A DNA stretch of 64,000 nucleotides from CAIWHR01 sp963830485. GTDB taxonomy: Bacteria; Pseudomonadota; Gammaproteobacteria; Burkholderiales; Casimicrobiaceae. Under the pieces are notes generated by a model that did no database searches, was not told where the DNA came from, and worked only from the letters and a program-made list of their open reading frames with translations. Shown here piece by piece: positions 37,007 through 46,607 of this stretch. How positions within the stretch are numbered: the first letter of the stretch is position 1; the number at the start of each line of letters is the position of its first letter. The position numbers and the translations under genes are program-made. The stretch covers positions 49,944-113,943 of the forward strand of contig CAWHNE010000009.1 in assembly GCA_963830485.1 (NCBI GenBank), given 5' to 3'.

Positions 37007-38010
37007 GCCTGATCGAACAGGCCGCCCGGCGACTCGAGGAATTGCGGCGGGCGGGCGCGCAGCTGCCGGAAGGTTCGGCCGCCGGCGGCCACCGAGGCCG
37101 GGCGCCGAACGGCCGACGGCGATGCGTGCCCACGCCGGAGGCCTGGTCGCGGACGCCATCGCCGCGCAAGCTCGAGCGTCGCCGCCGGCGTCGCACCGGA
37201 TCGGGCAGCGCTGCCGCCGGTGCTCGGCGGCCGACCCGGCGACGGCGCGCCGTTCGCGCCGAGCGGTCGGGCGGCGCGTCGACATCGATCTCGATCGCCT
37301 CCGGGAGCTCGGGCTTCGTCACGCCCGACGCGCCGACGGCGCAGATCGCCGACGAATTCCGCGTGATCAAGCGGCCGATCATCCGCAACGCGCGCGGCCG
37401 CGGCCGGCGCCGCGGTCGCGCCCGACGAATCTCGTCATGGTGACGAGCGCGCTCCCGGGCGAGGGCAAGACGTTCACCGCAATCAATCTCGCGATCAGCG
37501 TGGCGATGGAGCTCGACAGCACGGTGCTGCTGGTCGACGGCGACGTCGCGCACCCGGCGCTGCCGGACCTGCTGGGCGTGCCGTCCGTCGCCCGGCCTGC
37601 TCGACCTCCTGACGCAGCGACGACGTCGACGTCGCCGATGCGCTGGTCAAGACGAACATCGACAAGCTCACCGTCCTCCCGGCCGGCTCGCGTCACCGCC
37701 GCGCGACCGAGCTCCTCGCGAGCGAGCAGATGGCGAGCCTGTTGCGCGAGCTCGCCACGCGGTATCGGGACCGCATCATCATCTTCGATTCGCCGCCGCT
37801 GCTCGCGACCACGGAAGCGCGCGTCCTCGCGACGCACATGGGACAGATCATCGTCGTCGTCGCGGCCAACGCGACCTCGCAGCACGCCGTCGACCAGGCG
37901 CTCGCCACGATCGAGAACTGCGAAATCGTGCTGATGATGCTGAACAAGGTCGACCACGAGCGAGGTCGGCAGCTACTACGGCCTGTACCGGGATGCGGAA
38001 GACGCCGTAG
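37003..38010 (+). pseudogene. XrtA-associated tyrosine autokinase (BY-kinase), frameshifted
   Basis: ATG 37003 overlaps the preceding stop. It begins MSLIEQAARRLEELRRAGAQ, as in TIGR03018. The middle reads ADEFRVIKRPIIRNA, then Walker A SALPGEGKTFTAINLAIS, Walker A' VLLVDGDVA, Walker B IIIFDSPPLL and ATSQHAVDQALATIENCEIVLMMLNK, ending SEVGSYYGLYRDAEDA after another skip. At least five single-base shifts (for example near 37585, 37614 and 37963); those I can place are +1, but the first third is too scrambled to resolve. Its role is to regulate chain polymerisation with the chain-length determinant. Confidence 0.78.
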
Positions 38011-38044
38011 CCGAACGGACTCCGCCGGCGGCCGCCGTCGGCGC

Positions 38045-39614
38045 GTGCGGCTGGGGAGGCCGGCGGCCGATCGCCTGCGTCGCGGCCGCCCTGCAGTCGG
38101 CCGCGATCGCCCGCGGTGGCGGAGCCCTGGCGTTTCGTGCCGTCGATCGGGCTCGACGAGACGATCACGAACAACGTCAACCTGACGGCGCCGGACTTTG
38201 CGCGGGGCGATCTCGTGACCGTGATCACGCCGCACCTGAGGATCGACGGAGAGGGCACGCACACGTCGCTGCACGGTTTCGTCGCGGCGCCGATCGCGCT
38301 GTACGCGAAAACGGGCGCGGAAAACAACTACATCTACCCGTCGGCGAATCTCGTCGGGAACCTCGAGCTCTACGAGAAGTTCTTTCAGGTCGAGGCGGCC
38401 ATCAACGCCTCCCAACAGTTCCTGAACCCGTTCGGCCCGCAGCCGGTCTCGATCGCCAGCGCCACCGACAACCGGTATACGGCGACGTCGTACCGGGTCA
38501 GCCCCTACATCCAGGGCACCGCGCCCGGCGAGATCAAGTACCAGCTGCGCAACGACAATACCTGGACGACGCTGAGCGGTGCGCCGATCTCGACCGAGAA
38601 CGCCTTCTACGACGTGTGGAGCGGCTCGGTCGAGGGCCCCGTCCGGAGGTTCGGCTGGGCGGTCGAGGGGAACTGGAACGAGGTCAAGTTCAACGAGCAG
38701 CGGCCGCAGATCTCGGAGCTCGCGCGGGCGAAGCTCATCTGGCAGGCGGATCCCCAGTTGCGTTTCAACGCCGCCGGCGGCTACGAGAACAACCGGTTTC
38801 CGTTCGTCACGTACAAGGGGCCGATCTACGGGGGCGGCTTCCAGTGGACGCCGACCGAGCGGATGAACGTCGTCGGCAACTACGAGCACCGCTACTTCGG
38901 CTCGTCGTACCTGTTCACCTTCGACAACCGCACTCCGCTGTCGGCGGCCAGCATCTCGGTGTCGCGCAACGTCACGAGCTATCCCCAGCAGCTGCTCACG
39001 CTGCCGCCCACCGGCAACGTCGCGGCGCTCCTGTTCTTCATGTTCGCCTCGCGCATTCCGGATCCCGCCGCGCGCCTCGCGTTCGTGCGAGCAATTCATC
39101 TCGGACCGCGGGCTGCCCGACGCGCTGTCGAGCGCGCTGCCGATCTACACGCAGCAGATCAGCCTGCAGGAGATCGCCACCGGCACCTTCGGGCTGCTCG
39201 GCGCGCGCAACAGCATCTTCCTGAACGTGTTCTGGCTGCACCAGGTGCCGATCGCCGGTTCCGGCAATCCGTTGCCCCCGTTCCTGTTCGCCTACAACAA
39301 CAATACGCAATCGGGCGGAGCGCTGACATGGTCGCACAAGCTGACGCCGCTCGTCTCGCTCGATGCGTCGCTGACGTTGCTCCAGACCATCGCGAACCAG
39401 CCGATTCCCGACCTCGCGGTTTCGGTGAAGCCGAAGACCGACCAGGGGTGCGGCGCAGCTCACGGTGTCGGCGCCGCTGTCGCCTTACACTTCGGTCTAC
39501 GCCGGCGCGCGCTATCAGAAGTCGCGCGGCTACCAGGTGCCCGGCACCGAAGCCAGAACGGGCGACTACGAGGAAGTCGCCGGCATCGCCGGAATCACCT
39601 ACACGTTCAAGTGA
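38045..39614 (+). pseudogene. XrtA/PEP-CTERM system-associated outer-membrane protein, frameshifted
   Basis: With two +1 skips the start from GTG 38045 reads as a signal peptide (PIACVAAALQSAAIAR) running into VAEPWRFVPSIGLDETITNNV. A long intact section (38116-39090) consists of alternating polar/aromatic strands typical of an outer-membrane beta-barrel (NLVGNLELYEKFFQVEAAI, FGWAVEGNWNEVKFNEQRP). Shifts near 39090 and 39455 precede the end VYAGARYQKSRGYQVPG and a terminal strand ending in Phe-Lys (GIAGITYTFK), consistent with a BAM signal. The family (TIGR03016) occurs only with exosortase A loci and is probably the secretion porin. About 520 residues. Confidence 0.8.
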
Positions 39615-39622
39615 GCGTCGCG

Positions 39623-40666
39623 ATGTACGAAACCTTCTACCGGCTCACCGGCAAGCCCTTCCAGCTCAACCCCGATCCGTCGTTCTACTACGGCAGCCGC
39701 GGGCCACAAGCGCGCGTTCGCGTACCTCGAGTACGGGCTCTACCAGAGCGAGGGCTTCATCGTCATCACCGGCGAGATCGGCGCCGGCAAGACGACGATC
39801 GTGCGGAGCCTTCTGGAGCAGCTCGATCCCGCCAAGGTCGTCGCTGTCCAGCTCGTGAGCACGCAGCTCGACGCGGACGACCTGCTGCGCGCCGTGGCGA
39901 CGGCGTTCGGGCTGCCGGTGAAGGCGGTCGACAAGGCGATCCTGCTCGCGTCGCTGGAGGCGTTCCTGTGCCAGCTCGCCATCGACAAGAAGCGCGCGCT
40001 GCTGATCGTCGACGAGGCGCAGAACCTGCCGCCGCGCGCGATCGAGGAGCTGCGCATGCTGTCGAATTTCCAGTTCGGCGACCAGGCGCTGCTGCAGAGC
40101 TTCCTCGTCGGCCAGCCGGAGCTGCGCGCGATGATGCAGAGTCCGCAGATGCAGCAGCTGCGCCAGCGCGTGATCGCGTCGTATCACCTGGGCCCGCTCG
40201 ACCGGCCGGAGACGCAGGCGTACATCGAGCACCGGCTGAAGCACGTCGGCTGGAACAGCGATCCGACGTTCGAGCCGGGCTGCTTCGACCTGATCCACGA
40301 GCTCACCGGCGGGATTCCGCGGCGGATCAACACGCTCTGCAACCGCGTGCTGCTCGCGACGTATCTCGCGCGAGAAGCACGCGGTCGACACGAGCGACGT
40401 GCAGACGATCGCGCACGAGATCCGCGAGGAGTTGGGCGCGGACGCCGCGCTCGACGCCGATGGCCGTGGTGCAGGGGGATGCGAGCGCGCTCGCCGAGAG
40501 TGCCGCGCGGACGCGGGTCGACCCTTCCGTGTGGCACCGGCACTTCCACCAGATCGAGGAACGGATCGATCGCCTCGAAGCGACGGTCGCTGCCGCCGTC
40601 GACCTCCTGCACGCGCTGCTGCACCCGGAAAAGGTGTCGAAGCCGGGCTCGCCGAAGGGACGCTGA
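39623..40666 (+). pseudogene. XrtA-associated AAA/ExeA-like ATPase, frameshifted (three shifts)
   Basis: Starts MYETFYRLTGKPFQLNPDPS, the signature of TIGR03015 ATPases; a GTG 12 bases upstream is possible. A +1 near 39702 leads to FAYLEYGLYQSEGFIVITGE with Walker A GEIGAGKTTIV, Walker B ALLIVDEAQNLPP, sensor LRMLSNFQFGDQALLQ and GGIPRRINTLCNRVLL. Further +1 shifts near 40371 and 40458 precede the C-terminal coiled segment (HRHFHQIEERIDRLEATVAA). Related to ExeA/GspA-type ATPases; likely energises or organises export. Its stop abuts the epimerase ATG. Confidence 0.82.
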
Positions 40667-41837
40667 TGAGCGCCGGCCCGAGGTCCCATCGCCTGCATCG
40701 TCGGGGCCCGGCCCAACTACATGAAGGTCGCGCCGCTCGTGCGCGCGTTCGCGGCCCGCGCCGAGCTGCCGTCGCGTCGTGCTGATCCACACCGGGCAGC
40801 ATTACGACGTCGCGATGAACGAGCGCCTGTTCGCGGACCTGGAGCTGCCGGCGCCGGATCTCAATCTCGAGGTCGGCTCGGGTTCGCATGCCGTGCAGAC
40901 GGCGGAGATCATGCGCCGCTTCGAGCCGGTGCTCGACGATCTCGCGCCCGCCTGCGTGATCGTCGTCGGCGACGTGAACTCGACGCTCGCCTGCAGCCTC
41001 GTCGCCGCGAAGAAGCGCACGCCCGTCGTCCACGTCGAGGCGGGTTTGCGCAGCTTCGACCGCGACATGCCGGAGGAAATCAACCGCGTGCTGACCGACC
41101 AGATCGCCGATCTCCTGTTCACGACGGAGCGCGCGGCGGCGGACAACCTCGCGCGCGAGGGCATCGCGCCGGAGCGCGTGCGATTCGTCGGCAACGTGAT
41201 GATCGACTCGCTCTCCCGTCACCTGCCGCGCGCGATCGCGCCGGCCGACACGCTGGCCCGCGCCGGCGTTCGCCGCCGACTTCCTGGGCGGCGACGGCCG
41301 CTTCGGCGCCGTGACGCTGCATCGCCCGTCCAACGTCGACGACCGCGACGGCGCTGCGCGAGTCGCTTGTCGCTCCTGCGCGACGTCGCGCGGCGGCTGC
41401 CGCTCGTGTGGCCCGTGCATCCGCGCGCCCGCGCCAACATCGACCGGTTCGGGCTCGCGCCGCTCGCTCGCCGACGCGCGCATCGCGCTCCTGCCGCCGC
41501 AGGGCTACCTCGAGATGCTGGGACTCCTCGCGCGATGCGACGCTCGTGCTGACCGACTCCGGCGGCATCCAGGAGGAGACGACGGCGCTCGCCGTGCCCT
41601 GCCTCACGATGCGCGAGAACACCGAGCGTCCGATCACGGTCGAGCAGGGCACGAACACGCTCGTCGGTCGCGATCGCGCGCGCGCGCTCGCATGCGTCGA
41701 CGAGATCCTGCGTTCCGGCGGCAAGCGCGGGCGCAGGCCCGAGCTCTGGGACGGGCGCGCGGCGGAGCGGATCGCCGACGAGCTCGCGACCTGGCTGGGC
41801 GCCTCGCCCCGGTGCGGCACGGGCACCGCGCGGCTAG
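40667..41837 (+). pseudogene. wecB: UDP-N-acetylglucosamine 2-epimerase (WecB-like), frameshifted (seven or more shifts)
   Basis: Fragments join by +1 skips into PIACIVGARPNYMKVAPLVRA, VVLIHTGQHYDVAMNERLFAD, VGDVNSTLACSLVAAKK, VHVEAGLRSFDRDMPEEINR, FVGNVMIDSL, TLHRPSNVDDRD, LTDSGGIQEETTAL and RENTERPITVEQGTNTLVG, all hallmark segments of non-hydrolysing 2-epimerases producing UDP-ManNAc. The longest intact piece is 40779-41270. The TAG at 41835-41837 is a plausible true stop after one more +1. The density of shifts in such a conserved enzyme argues for sequence error. Confidence 0.8.
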
Positions 41838-41848
41838 GCGAGCTGCCG

Positions 41849-42709
41849 ATGAATCCCCGCGATGCGTCCGACGGCACGATCATCAACGCGCTCACCATCG
41901 ACGTCGAGGACTACTTCCAGGTCTCGGCGTTCGCGCAGCACGTGCCGCGGACATCGTGGGACGCGATGCCGTGCCGCGTCGAGCGGAACATCGACCGCGT
42001 CCTGGAGTTGCTCGCGGACGCGGAGGTGTGCGCGACGTTCTTCACGTTGGGCTGGATCGCCGAGCGCTACCCGGAGATGATCCGCCGCATCGTCGAGGCC
42101 GGGCACGAGCTCGCGAGCCACGGCTACGAGCATCGTCGCGCGACCGATCAAGGCTACGGCGAGTTCCTGGCCGACATCCGCCTCGCGAAGGCGGTGCTCG
42201 AGGACATCGCGGGCGCCCCGGTTCGCGGGTATCGCGCGCCCAGCTTCTCGATCGGGCCGCGCAACCGCTGGGCCTTCGAGTGCATCGCGGACGCGGGCTA
42301 TCGCTACAGCTCGAGCCTCTATCCGATCCGGCACGATCATTACGGCGCCCCGGGCGGTGAGCGCTTCGCGCACGAAGTCCACACCGGGCTGCTCGAGGTG
42401 CCGATCGCCACGGTGCGCGTCCTGCGGTCGACGTGGCCCGCGGGCGGCGGCGGCTACTTCCGGTTGCTGCCGTACCGGATCTCGCGCTGGTCGCTGCGCC
42501 GCATCAACGGCGCCGAGGGCCGACCCGCGATGTTCTACTTCCATCCGTGGGAGCTCGATCCCGAGCAGCCGCGCGTGGAGGGCCCCGGCGCCAAGGCGCG
42601 GTTTCGCCACTATCTCAACCTCGGACAGATGGAGTCGCGCCTGCGGCGGCTCGTCGCCGATTTCCGGTGGGACCGCGTCGACCGGATCTTCCTGAATGGC
42701 GGCGAATGA
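41849..42709 (+). CDS. XrtA system polysaccharide deacetylase
   Basis: 286 residues from ATG 41849; the frame continues upstream into the broken epimerase, which I do not include. NodB-type motifs: ALTIDVEDYFQVSAF (catalytic and metal Asp), FFTLGWIAERYPEMIRRI, GHELASHGYEH (metal His pair) and RGYRAPSFSIG; the family-specific C-terminus has FYFHPWELDPEQPRV. It removes N-acetyl groups from the exopolysaccharide or an intermediate (TIGR03006). It is intact, unlike its neighbours on both sides. Its TGA overlaps the ATG of the FemAB-like gene. Confidence 0.92.
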   Translation: MNPRDASDGTIINALTIDVEDYFQVSAFAQHVPRTSWDAMPCRVERNIDRVLELLADAEVCATFFTLGWIAERYPEMIRRIVEAGHELASHGYEHRRATDQGYGEFLADIRLAKAVLEDIAGAPVRGYRAPSFSIGPRNRWAFECIADAGYRYSSSLYPIRHDHYGAPGGERFAHEVHTGLLEVPIATVRVLRSTWPAGGGGYFRLLPYRISRWSLRRINGAEGRPAMFYFHPWELDPEQPRVEGPGAKARFRHYLNLGQMESRLRRLVADFRWDRVDRIFLNGGE

Positions 42710-43788
42710 TGGGGGTCGCGACGGAAGCGGTGCCTCGCCTCGGGCGCGCTGCCGCACCCCTCGTCGTTCGCGACTTCGCGCCGGGTGACGCCGAGCGGTG
42801 GGACGCATTCGTCGGGCGCTGCCCGGAGGCGACGTTCTTCCACCGCATCGGCTGGCGCGGCATCCTCGAGGACGACTTCCGCCATCGGACGCACTATCGG
42901 CTGGCCGAGCGCGGCGGCGAGATCGCCGGCGTTCTCCCGCTCGCGGAGGTGAAGAGCCGCCTCTTCGGCCACGCGCTCGTGTCGCTGCCGTTCTGCGTCT
43001 ACGGCGGACCGGCCGCGAGCGACGCGGACGCCGAGCGGGCGCTCGTCGACGCCGCGGTCGAGCTCGCGCGAACGCTCGGCGTCGAGCACCTCGAGCTTCG
43101 CAATCGCGCGGCGAAATGCCCCGGCTGGCCGCGGCAGGATCTGTACGTGACGTTTCGCCGGCGCGCTTGCGCCCGACGCCGAAGCGAATCTGCAGGCCGT
43201 GCCGCGCAAGCAGCGCGCGATGATCCGCAAGGGAATCCGCAACGGGCTGCGCGCCGAGATCGATTCGTCGGTCGACCGCTTCTTCGCGCTGTACGCGGAC
43301 AACGTGCATCGCCACGGCACGCCGCCGTTCGCGCAAGGCGTACTTCGCGCGGCTGCGCGAGGTCTTCGGCGACGACTGCGAGGTGCTGATCGTCACGACC
43401 GGCGACGGCCGGCCGGTGAGCGGCGTCATGAGCTTCCGCTTCCGCGACGAGGTGCTTCCGTATTACGCGGGCGACACGATCGACGCACGCGAGCTGGCCG
43501 CCAACGATTTCAAGTACTGGGAAGCTGATGCGCCGCGCGTGCGAGCGCGGTCTCCGCGTGTTCGACTACGGGCGAAGCAAGATCGGCACCGGTTCGTACG
43601 ATTTCAAGAAGAACTGGGGCTTCGAGCCGGTTCCGCTTGCGTACGAATATCAGCTCGTCAAGCGTGCCACCATCCCGCAGAACAATCCGCTCAATCCAAA
43701 ATATCGGATTCTCATCGCGCTGTGGCGGAAATTGCCGCGTCCGGTGGCGAACGTTGTCGGCCCGATGATCGTGCGGAATCTGGGGTAA
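42709..43788 (+). pseudogene. FemAB family XrtA/PEP-CTERM-associated protein, frameshifted (three shifts)
   Basis: Starts MMGVATEAVPRLGRAAAPLV; the first GNAT-like domain is intact (FFHRIGWRGILEDDFRHRTH, VYGGPAASDADAERALVDAA). +1 shifts near 43157, 43341 and 43526 interrupt the second domain, which otherwise reads KQRAMIRKGIRNGLRAEIDS, MSFRFRDEVLPYYAGDTIDA, FDYGRSKIGTGSYDFKKNWG and PLAYEYQLVKRATIPQNNPL. FemAB folds transfer aminoacyl groups; in XrtA loci (TIGR03019) the acceptor is unknown and may be part of the envelope linkage chemistry. Reconstructed length about 358 residues. Confidence 0.82.
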
Positions 43789-43804
43789 GCATGGGGCGTT
43801 CCCG

Positions 43805-45382
43805 ATGGATGCTTTGACGAAAAGCGGCGCCGAAACCGTCGTCCCGGGGCTTCAAGCGCGGCCGGCCTGGCGGTACGCGCCCGTGCTGGCGACGAGTCTT
43901 TGCGTGCTCGCCATCTTGCTCGCGTATTGGCAGACGGCTGCCTCGGTCGTCGCGATCTGGTGGCGTTCCGAAACGTTCGCCCACGGCTTTGTCGTCGTGC
44001 CGATCTGCCTGTGGCTGACGTGGCAACGCCGCGAAGCGCTCGCGCAGCTTGCGGCGAAGCCGTGGTGGCCCGGCCTCGCGCTGGTGCTTCTTGCCGGGGC
44101 CATGTGGCTCGTCATGTCCACCGCCGAAGTGCTCGGCCTCAAGCAGTTCGCGCTCGCCTTCATGATTCAGGCCGCGATCGTCACGGTCCTCGGCACCAGC
44201 GTCGCGCGGGCGCTGGTCTTTCCGCTGGCCTTCCTGTTGTTTGCCATCCCGGCCGGCGAAATCCTGGTGCCGACGCTCATGGACTGGACCGCGGATTTCA
44301 CCATCAACGCATTGCGCTGGTCGGGCGTGCCCGTGTACCGGGAAGCGAATCATTTCACGATTCCCTCGGGCCGCTGGTCGGTCGTCGAGGCGTGCAGCGG
44401 AATCCGGTACGTCATCGCATCGCTCATGGTGGGAACGATCTACGCCGCCATGGCGTATACGAGCACGCGACGCCGTGTATTGTTCGTCGCGGCGTCTATC
44501 GTCGTTCCGGTCGTGGCCAACTGGTTGCGCGCCTACATGATCGTGATGATCGGCCATCTTTCCAACAACAGATTCGCGGTCGGCGTGGATCACCTGATCT
44601 ATGGCTGGGTCTTCTTCGGCGTCGTGATGCTGTTGCTGTTCTGGGTGGGATCGTTCTGGCAAGAGAAGGCGTCGCCGGCGCCAACCGGACCTGTTGCGCC
44701 GTTTTCGTCCGCACTCGCGAGCTCGCCGGCGCCGGGTCGAACGCTATTCGCGGCGGCGCTCGCGGCAGCGCTCGCTGCCGGTCTCTGGGTGCCCATCCAG
44801 GCCTCGATCGATCGAGAGGACCGCGCTGCGGTGCCGGCCGTTGCCGTCATTGCGGACGACAATGGTTGGGCGTCATCCGGCAACGCGTTCGCGGACTGGA
44901 AGCCGCACTACAGCGGCTTTGCCGCGGAGACACAGCAGGCGTTTGGCAAGGATGGTCAGGCGGTCGGCCTCTACGTCGCGTACTATCGGAATCAGACGAA
45001 GGGACGGGAGCTGGTGACGTCCGGCAATCTCCTCGTGCCGCCGATCGAGTGGCAGTGGAAGCTGATGGCAGAGGGCTCGGACAGCGTCGAGTGGATGGGC
45101 CGACGTGTGCCGGTCGATCGGGCAGAAATCCTGGGGAGTCGGGTTCGGCTCGAGGTGTTTCGTCTGTACTGGGTGGACGGTCGCACGACGTCGAGCCAGT
45201 ATGTCGCGAAAGCACTGCTGGCCTGGTCCAAGCTTTCCGGTCACGGCGACGACGCGGCGCTGATCGTGATGTACACGCCCATCTTCGCCGCAGGCGACGC
45301 GCCACGAGAGACGCTGCGAGCGTTCGCGTCCGCCATGTCGCCGTCGATCGAGCGGTCCCTCGCGGCGTTTCGCTCGCGGTGA
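43805..45382 (+). CDS. xrtA: Exosortase A fused to an EpsI domain
   Basis: 525 residues. The N-terminal 290 form a polytopic exosortase with catalytic Cys197 in EACSGIRYVIASLMVG, Arg242 in NWLRAYMIVMIGH and His263 in GVDHLIYGW, the transpeptidase-like triad. A further helix and a periplasmic EpsI-type domain follow (about residues 315-525; WKPHYSGFAAETQQAF, VGLYVAYYRNQTKGRELV). It cleaves PEP-CTERM proteins at the C-terminal signal, probably transferring them to an acceptor. Two broken substrate genes lie at 31.0 and 34.3 kb. The stop overlaps the next gene's GTG. Confidence 0.95.
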   Translation: MDALTKSGAETVVPGLQARPAWRYAPVLATSLCVLAILLAYWQTAASVVAIWWRSETFAHGFVVVPICLWLTWQRREALAQLAAKPWWPGLALVLLAGAMWLVMSTAEVLGLKQFALAFMIQAAIVTVLGTSVARALVFPLAFLLFAIPAGEILVPTLMDWTADFTINALRWSGVPVYREANHFTIPSGRWSVVEACSGIRYVIASLMVGTIYAAMAYTSTRRRVLFVAASIVVPVVANWLRAYMIVMIGHLSNNRFAVGVDHLIYGWVFFGVVMLLLFWVGSFWQEKASPAPTGPVAPFSSALASSPAPGRTLFAAALAAALAAGLWVPIQASIDREDRAAVPAVAVIADDNGWASSGNAFADWKPHYSGFAAETQQAFGKDGQAVGLYVAYYRNQTKGRELVTSGNLLVPPIEWQWKLMAEGSDSVEWMGRRVPVDRAEILGSRVRLEVFRLYWVDGRTTSSQYVAKALLAWSKLSGHGDDAALIVMYTPIFAAGDAPRETLRAFASAMSPSIERSLAAFRSR

Positions 45383-46590
45383 AGGTGAGCCCCGTGCCCG
45401 CACCGCTCATCGTGCACGTTGTCTACCGATTCGGCGTCGGCGGACTCGAGAACGGTGTGGTGAATCTCATCAACCGCTTGCCGTCGCAGTCCTGGCGGCA
45501 TGCGGTGCTGTCGCTGACCGAGATCGATCCGGCGTTTTCGGCAAGGGTCGTGCGCGAGGACGTGCACTACACCGCCTTGCGCAAGGGTCCCGGCCACGCA
45601 ATTTCTTTCTATCCGACGCTATTCCGGCTGTTCCGCAAGGTGCGTCCTGCGATCGTCCACACGCGCAACCTTGCCGCACTGGAAGCAGCCGTTCCCGCGT
45701 GGGCGGCCGGAGTTCCCGCGCGCGTTCACGGCGAACACGGGCGCGACGTCGGGGATCTGGACGGCTCGAGCGCCCGGCATCGATGGGTGCGCCGCGCCTT
45801 CAGCCCCTTCGTGACGCGATACGTCGCGTTGTCGCCGGACCTCGAGCACTATTTGCACGATCGCGTCGGGATCGCAGCGAATCGGATCGAGCAGATCTAC
45901 AACGGCGTGGACACGACGCGCTTCCGCTCACCGCCTAGGGCAAAATCGCCGATCGAAGGTTGCCCCTTCAAGGGATCCGATTGCTGGATAGTGGGCACGG
46001 TCGGACGGATGGAGGCGGTCAAGGACCAGAGCAACCTCGCTCGAGCGTTCGTTCGCGCCATTCATCTGCACCCGGAGGCGCGGGAGCGGATGCGACTCGT
46101 CCTGGTCGGGGACGGCGCGCTGAGACCTCAGGTGGAGCGGATCCTGGAAGAGGCGGGCGTGCGTGACCTGGCGTGGCTCCCAGGCGAACGCGCGGACATA
46201 CCCGATCTGCTTCGAGGCATCGACTGCTTCGTTCTGCCCTCGCTGGCCGAAGGCGTTTCGAACACGATACTCGAGGCCATGGCCTCGGCGCTGCCCGTCG
46301 TTGCCACGCGGGTCGGGGCGAATGGCGAGCTAGTCGAGGACGGTATGACCGGTCGACTGGTGCCGGCGGCCGACAGCGAAGCCCTTGCGCGCGCGATGGT
46401 CGCGTACTTCGACGATCCGTCAACGGCCAGGCGACATGGCCGATCGGGGCGTCAACTCGTGGAACGAAGGTTCAGTCTTGACCGCATGGTCGAGCGGTAC
46501 CATCGCCTGTACAGCGAGCTTCTGCGGAACCGGAAATCCGCTGCGTCCGAGACGCATGCGGCCGCACCCGGCCGGCGAACGAATGGCTGA
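45379..46590 (+). CDS. XrtA/PEP-CTERM system GT4 glycosyltransferase (TIGR03088 type)
   Basis: 403 residues from GTG 45379, overlapping the xrtA stop (GTGA). GT-B fold: N-terminal VVYRFGVGGLENGVVNLINRL, RPAIVHTRNLAALEA, HGEHGRDVGDLDGSS; C-terminal GTVGRMEAVKDQSNLARAF, VGDGALRPQVERILEEAGV, FVLPSLAEGVSNTILEAMAS with the EX7E-type nucleotide-sugar motif. It adds a sugar in assembly of the repeat unit. The subfamily is confined to exosortase A loci. Confidence 0.9.
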   Translation: MKVSPVPAPLIVHVVYRFGVGGLENGVVNLINRLPSQSWRHAVLSLTEIDPAFSARVVREDVHYTALRKGPGHAISFYPTLFRLFRKVRPAIVHTRNLAALEAAVPAWAAGVPARVHGEHGRDVGDLDGSSARHRWVRRAFSPFVTRYVALSPDLEHYLHDRVGIAANRIEQIYNGVDTTRFRSPPRAKSPIEGCPFKGSDCWIVGTVGRMEAVKDQSNLARAFVRAIHLHPEARERMRLVLVGDGALRPQVERILEEAGVRDLAWLPGERADIPDLLRGIDCFVLPSLAEGVSNTILEAMASALPVVATRVGANGELVEDGMTGRLVPAADSEALARAMVAYFDDPSTARRHGRSGRQLVERRFSLDRMVERYHRLYSELLRNRKSAASETHAAAPGRRTNG

Positions 46591-46607
46591 CAAGAGGGTC
46601 ACGCGCG

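Noticed and set aside
31016..43788. Programmed +1 frameshifting as the explanation for broken genes
   Set aside because: No consistent slippery codon, stop or stimulatory motif precedes the sites, and some enzymes would need seven events; sequence error is simpler. Kept as a checkable alternative in the findings.
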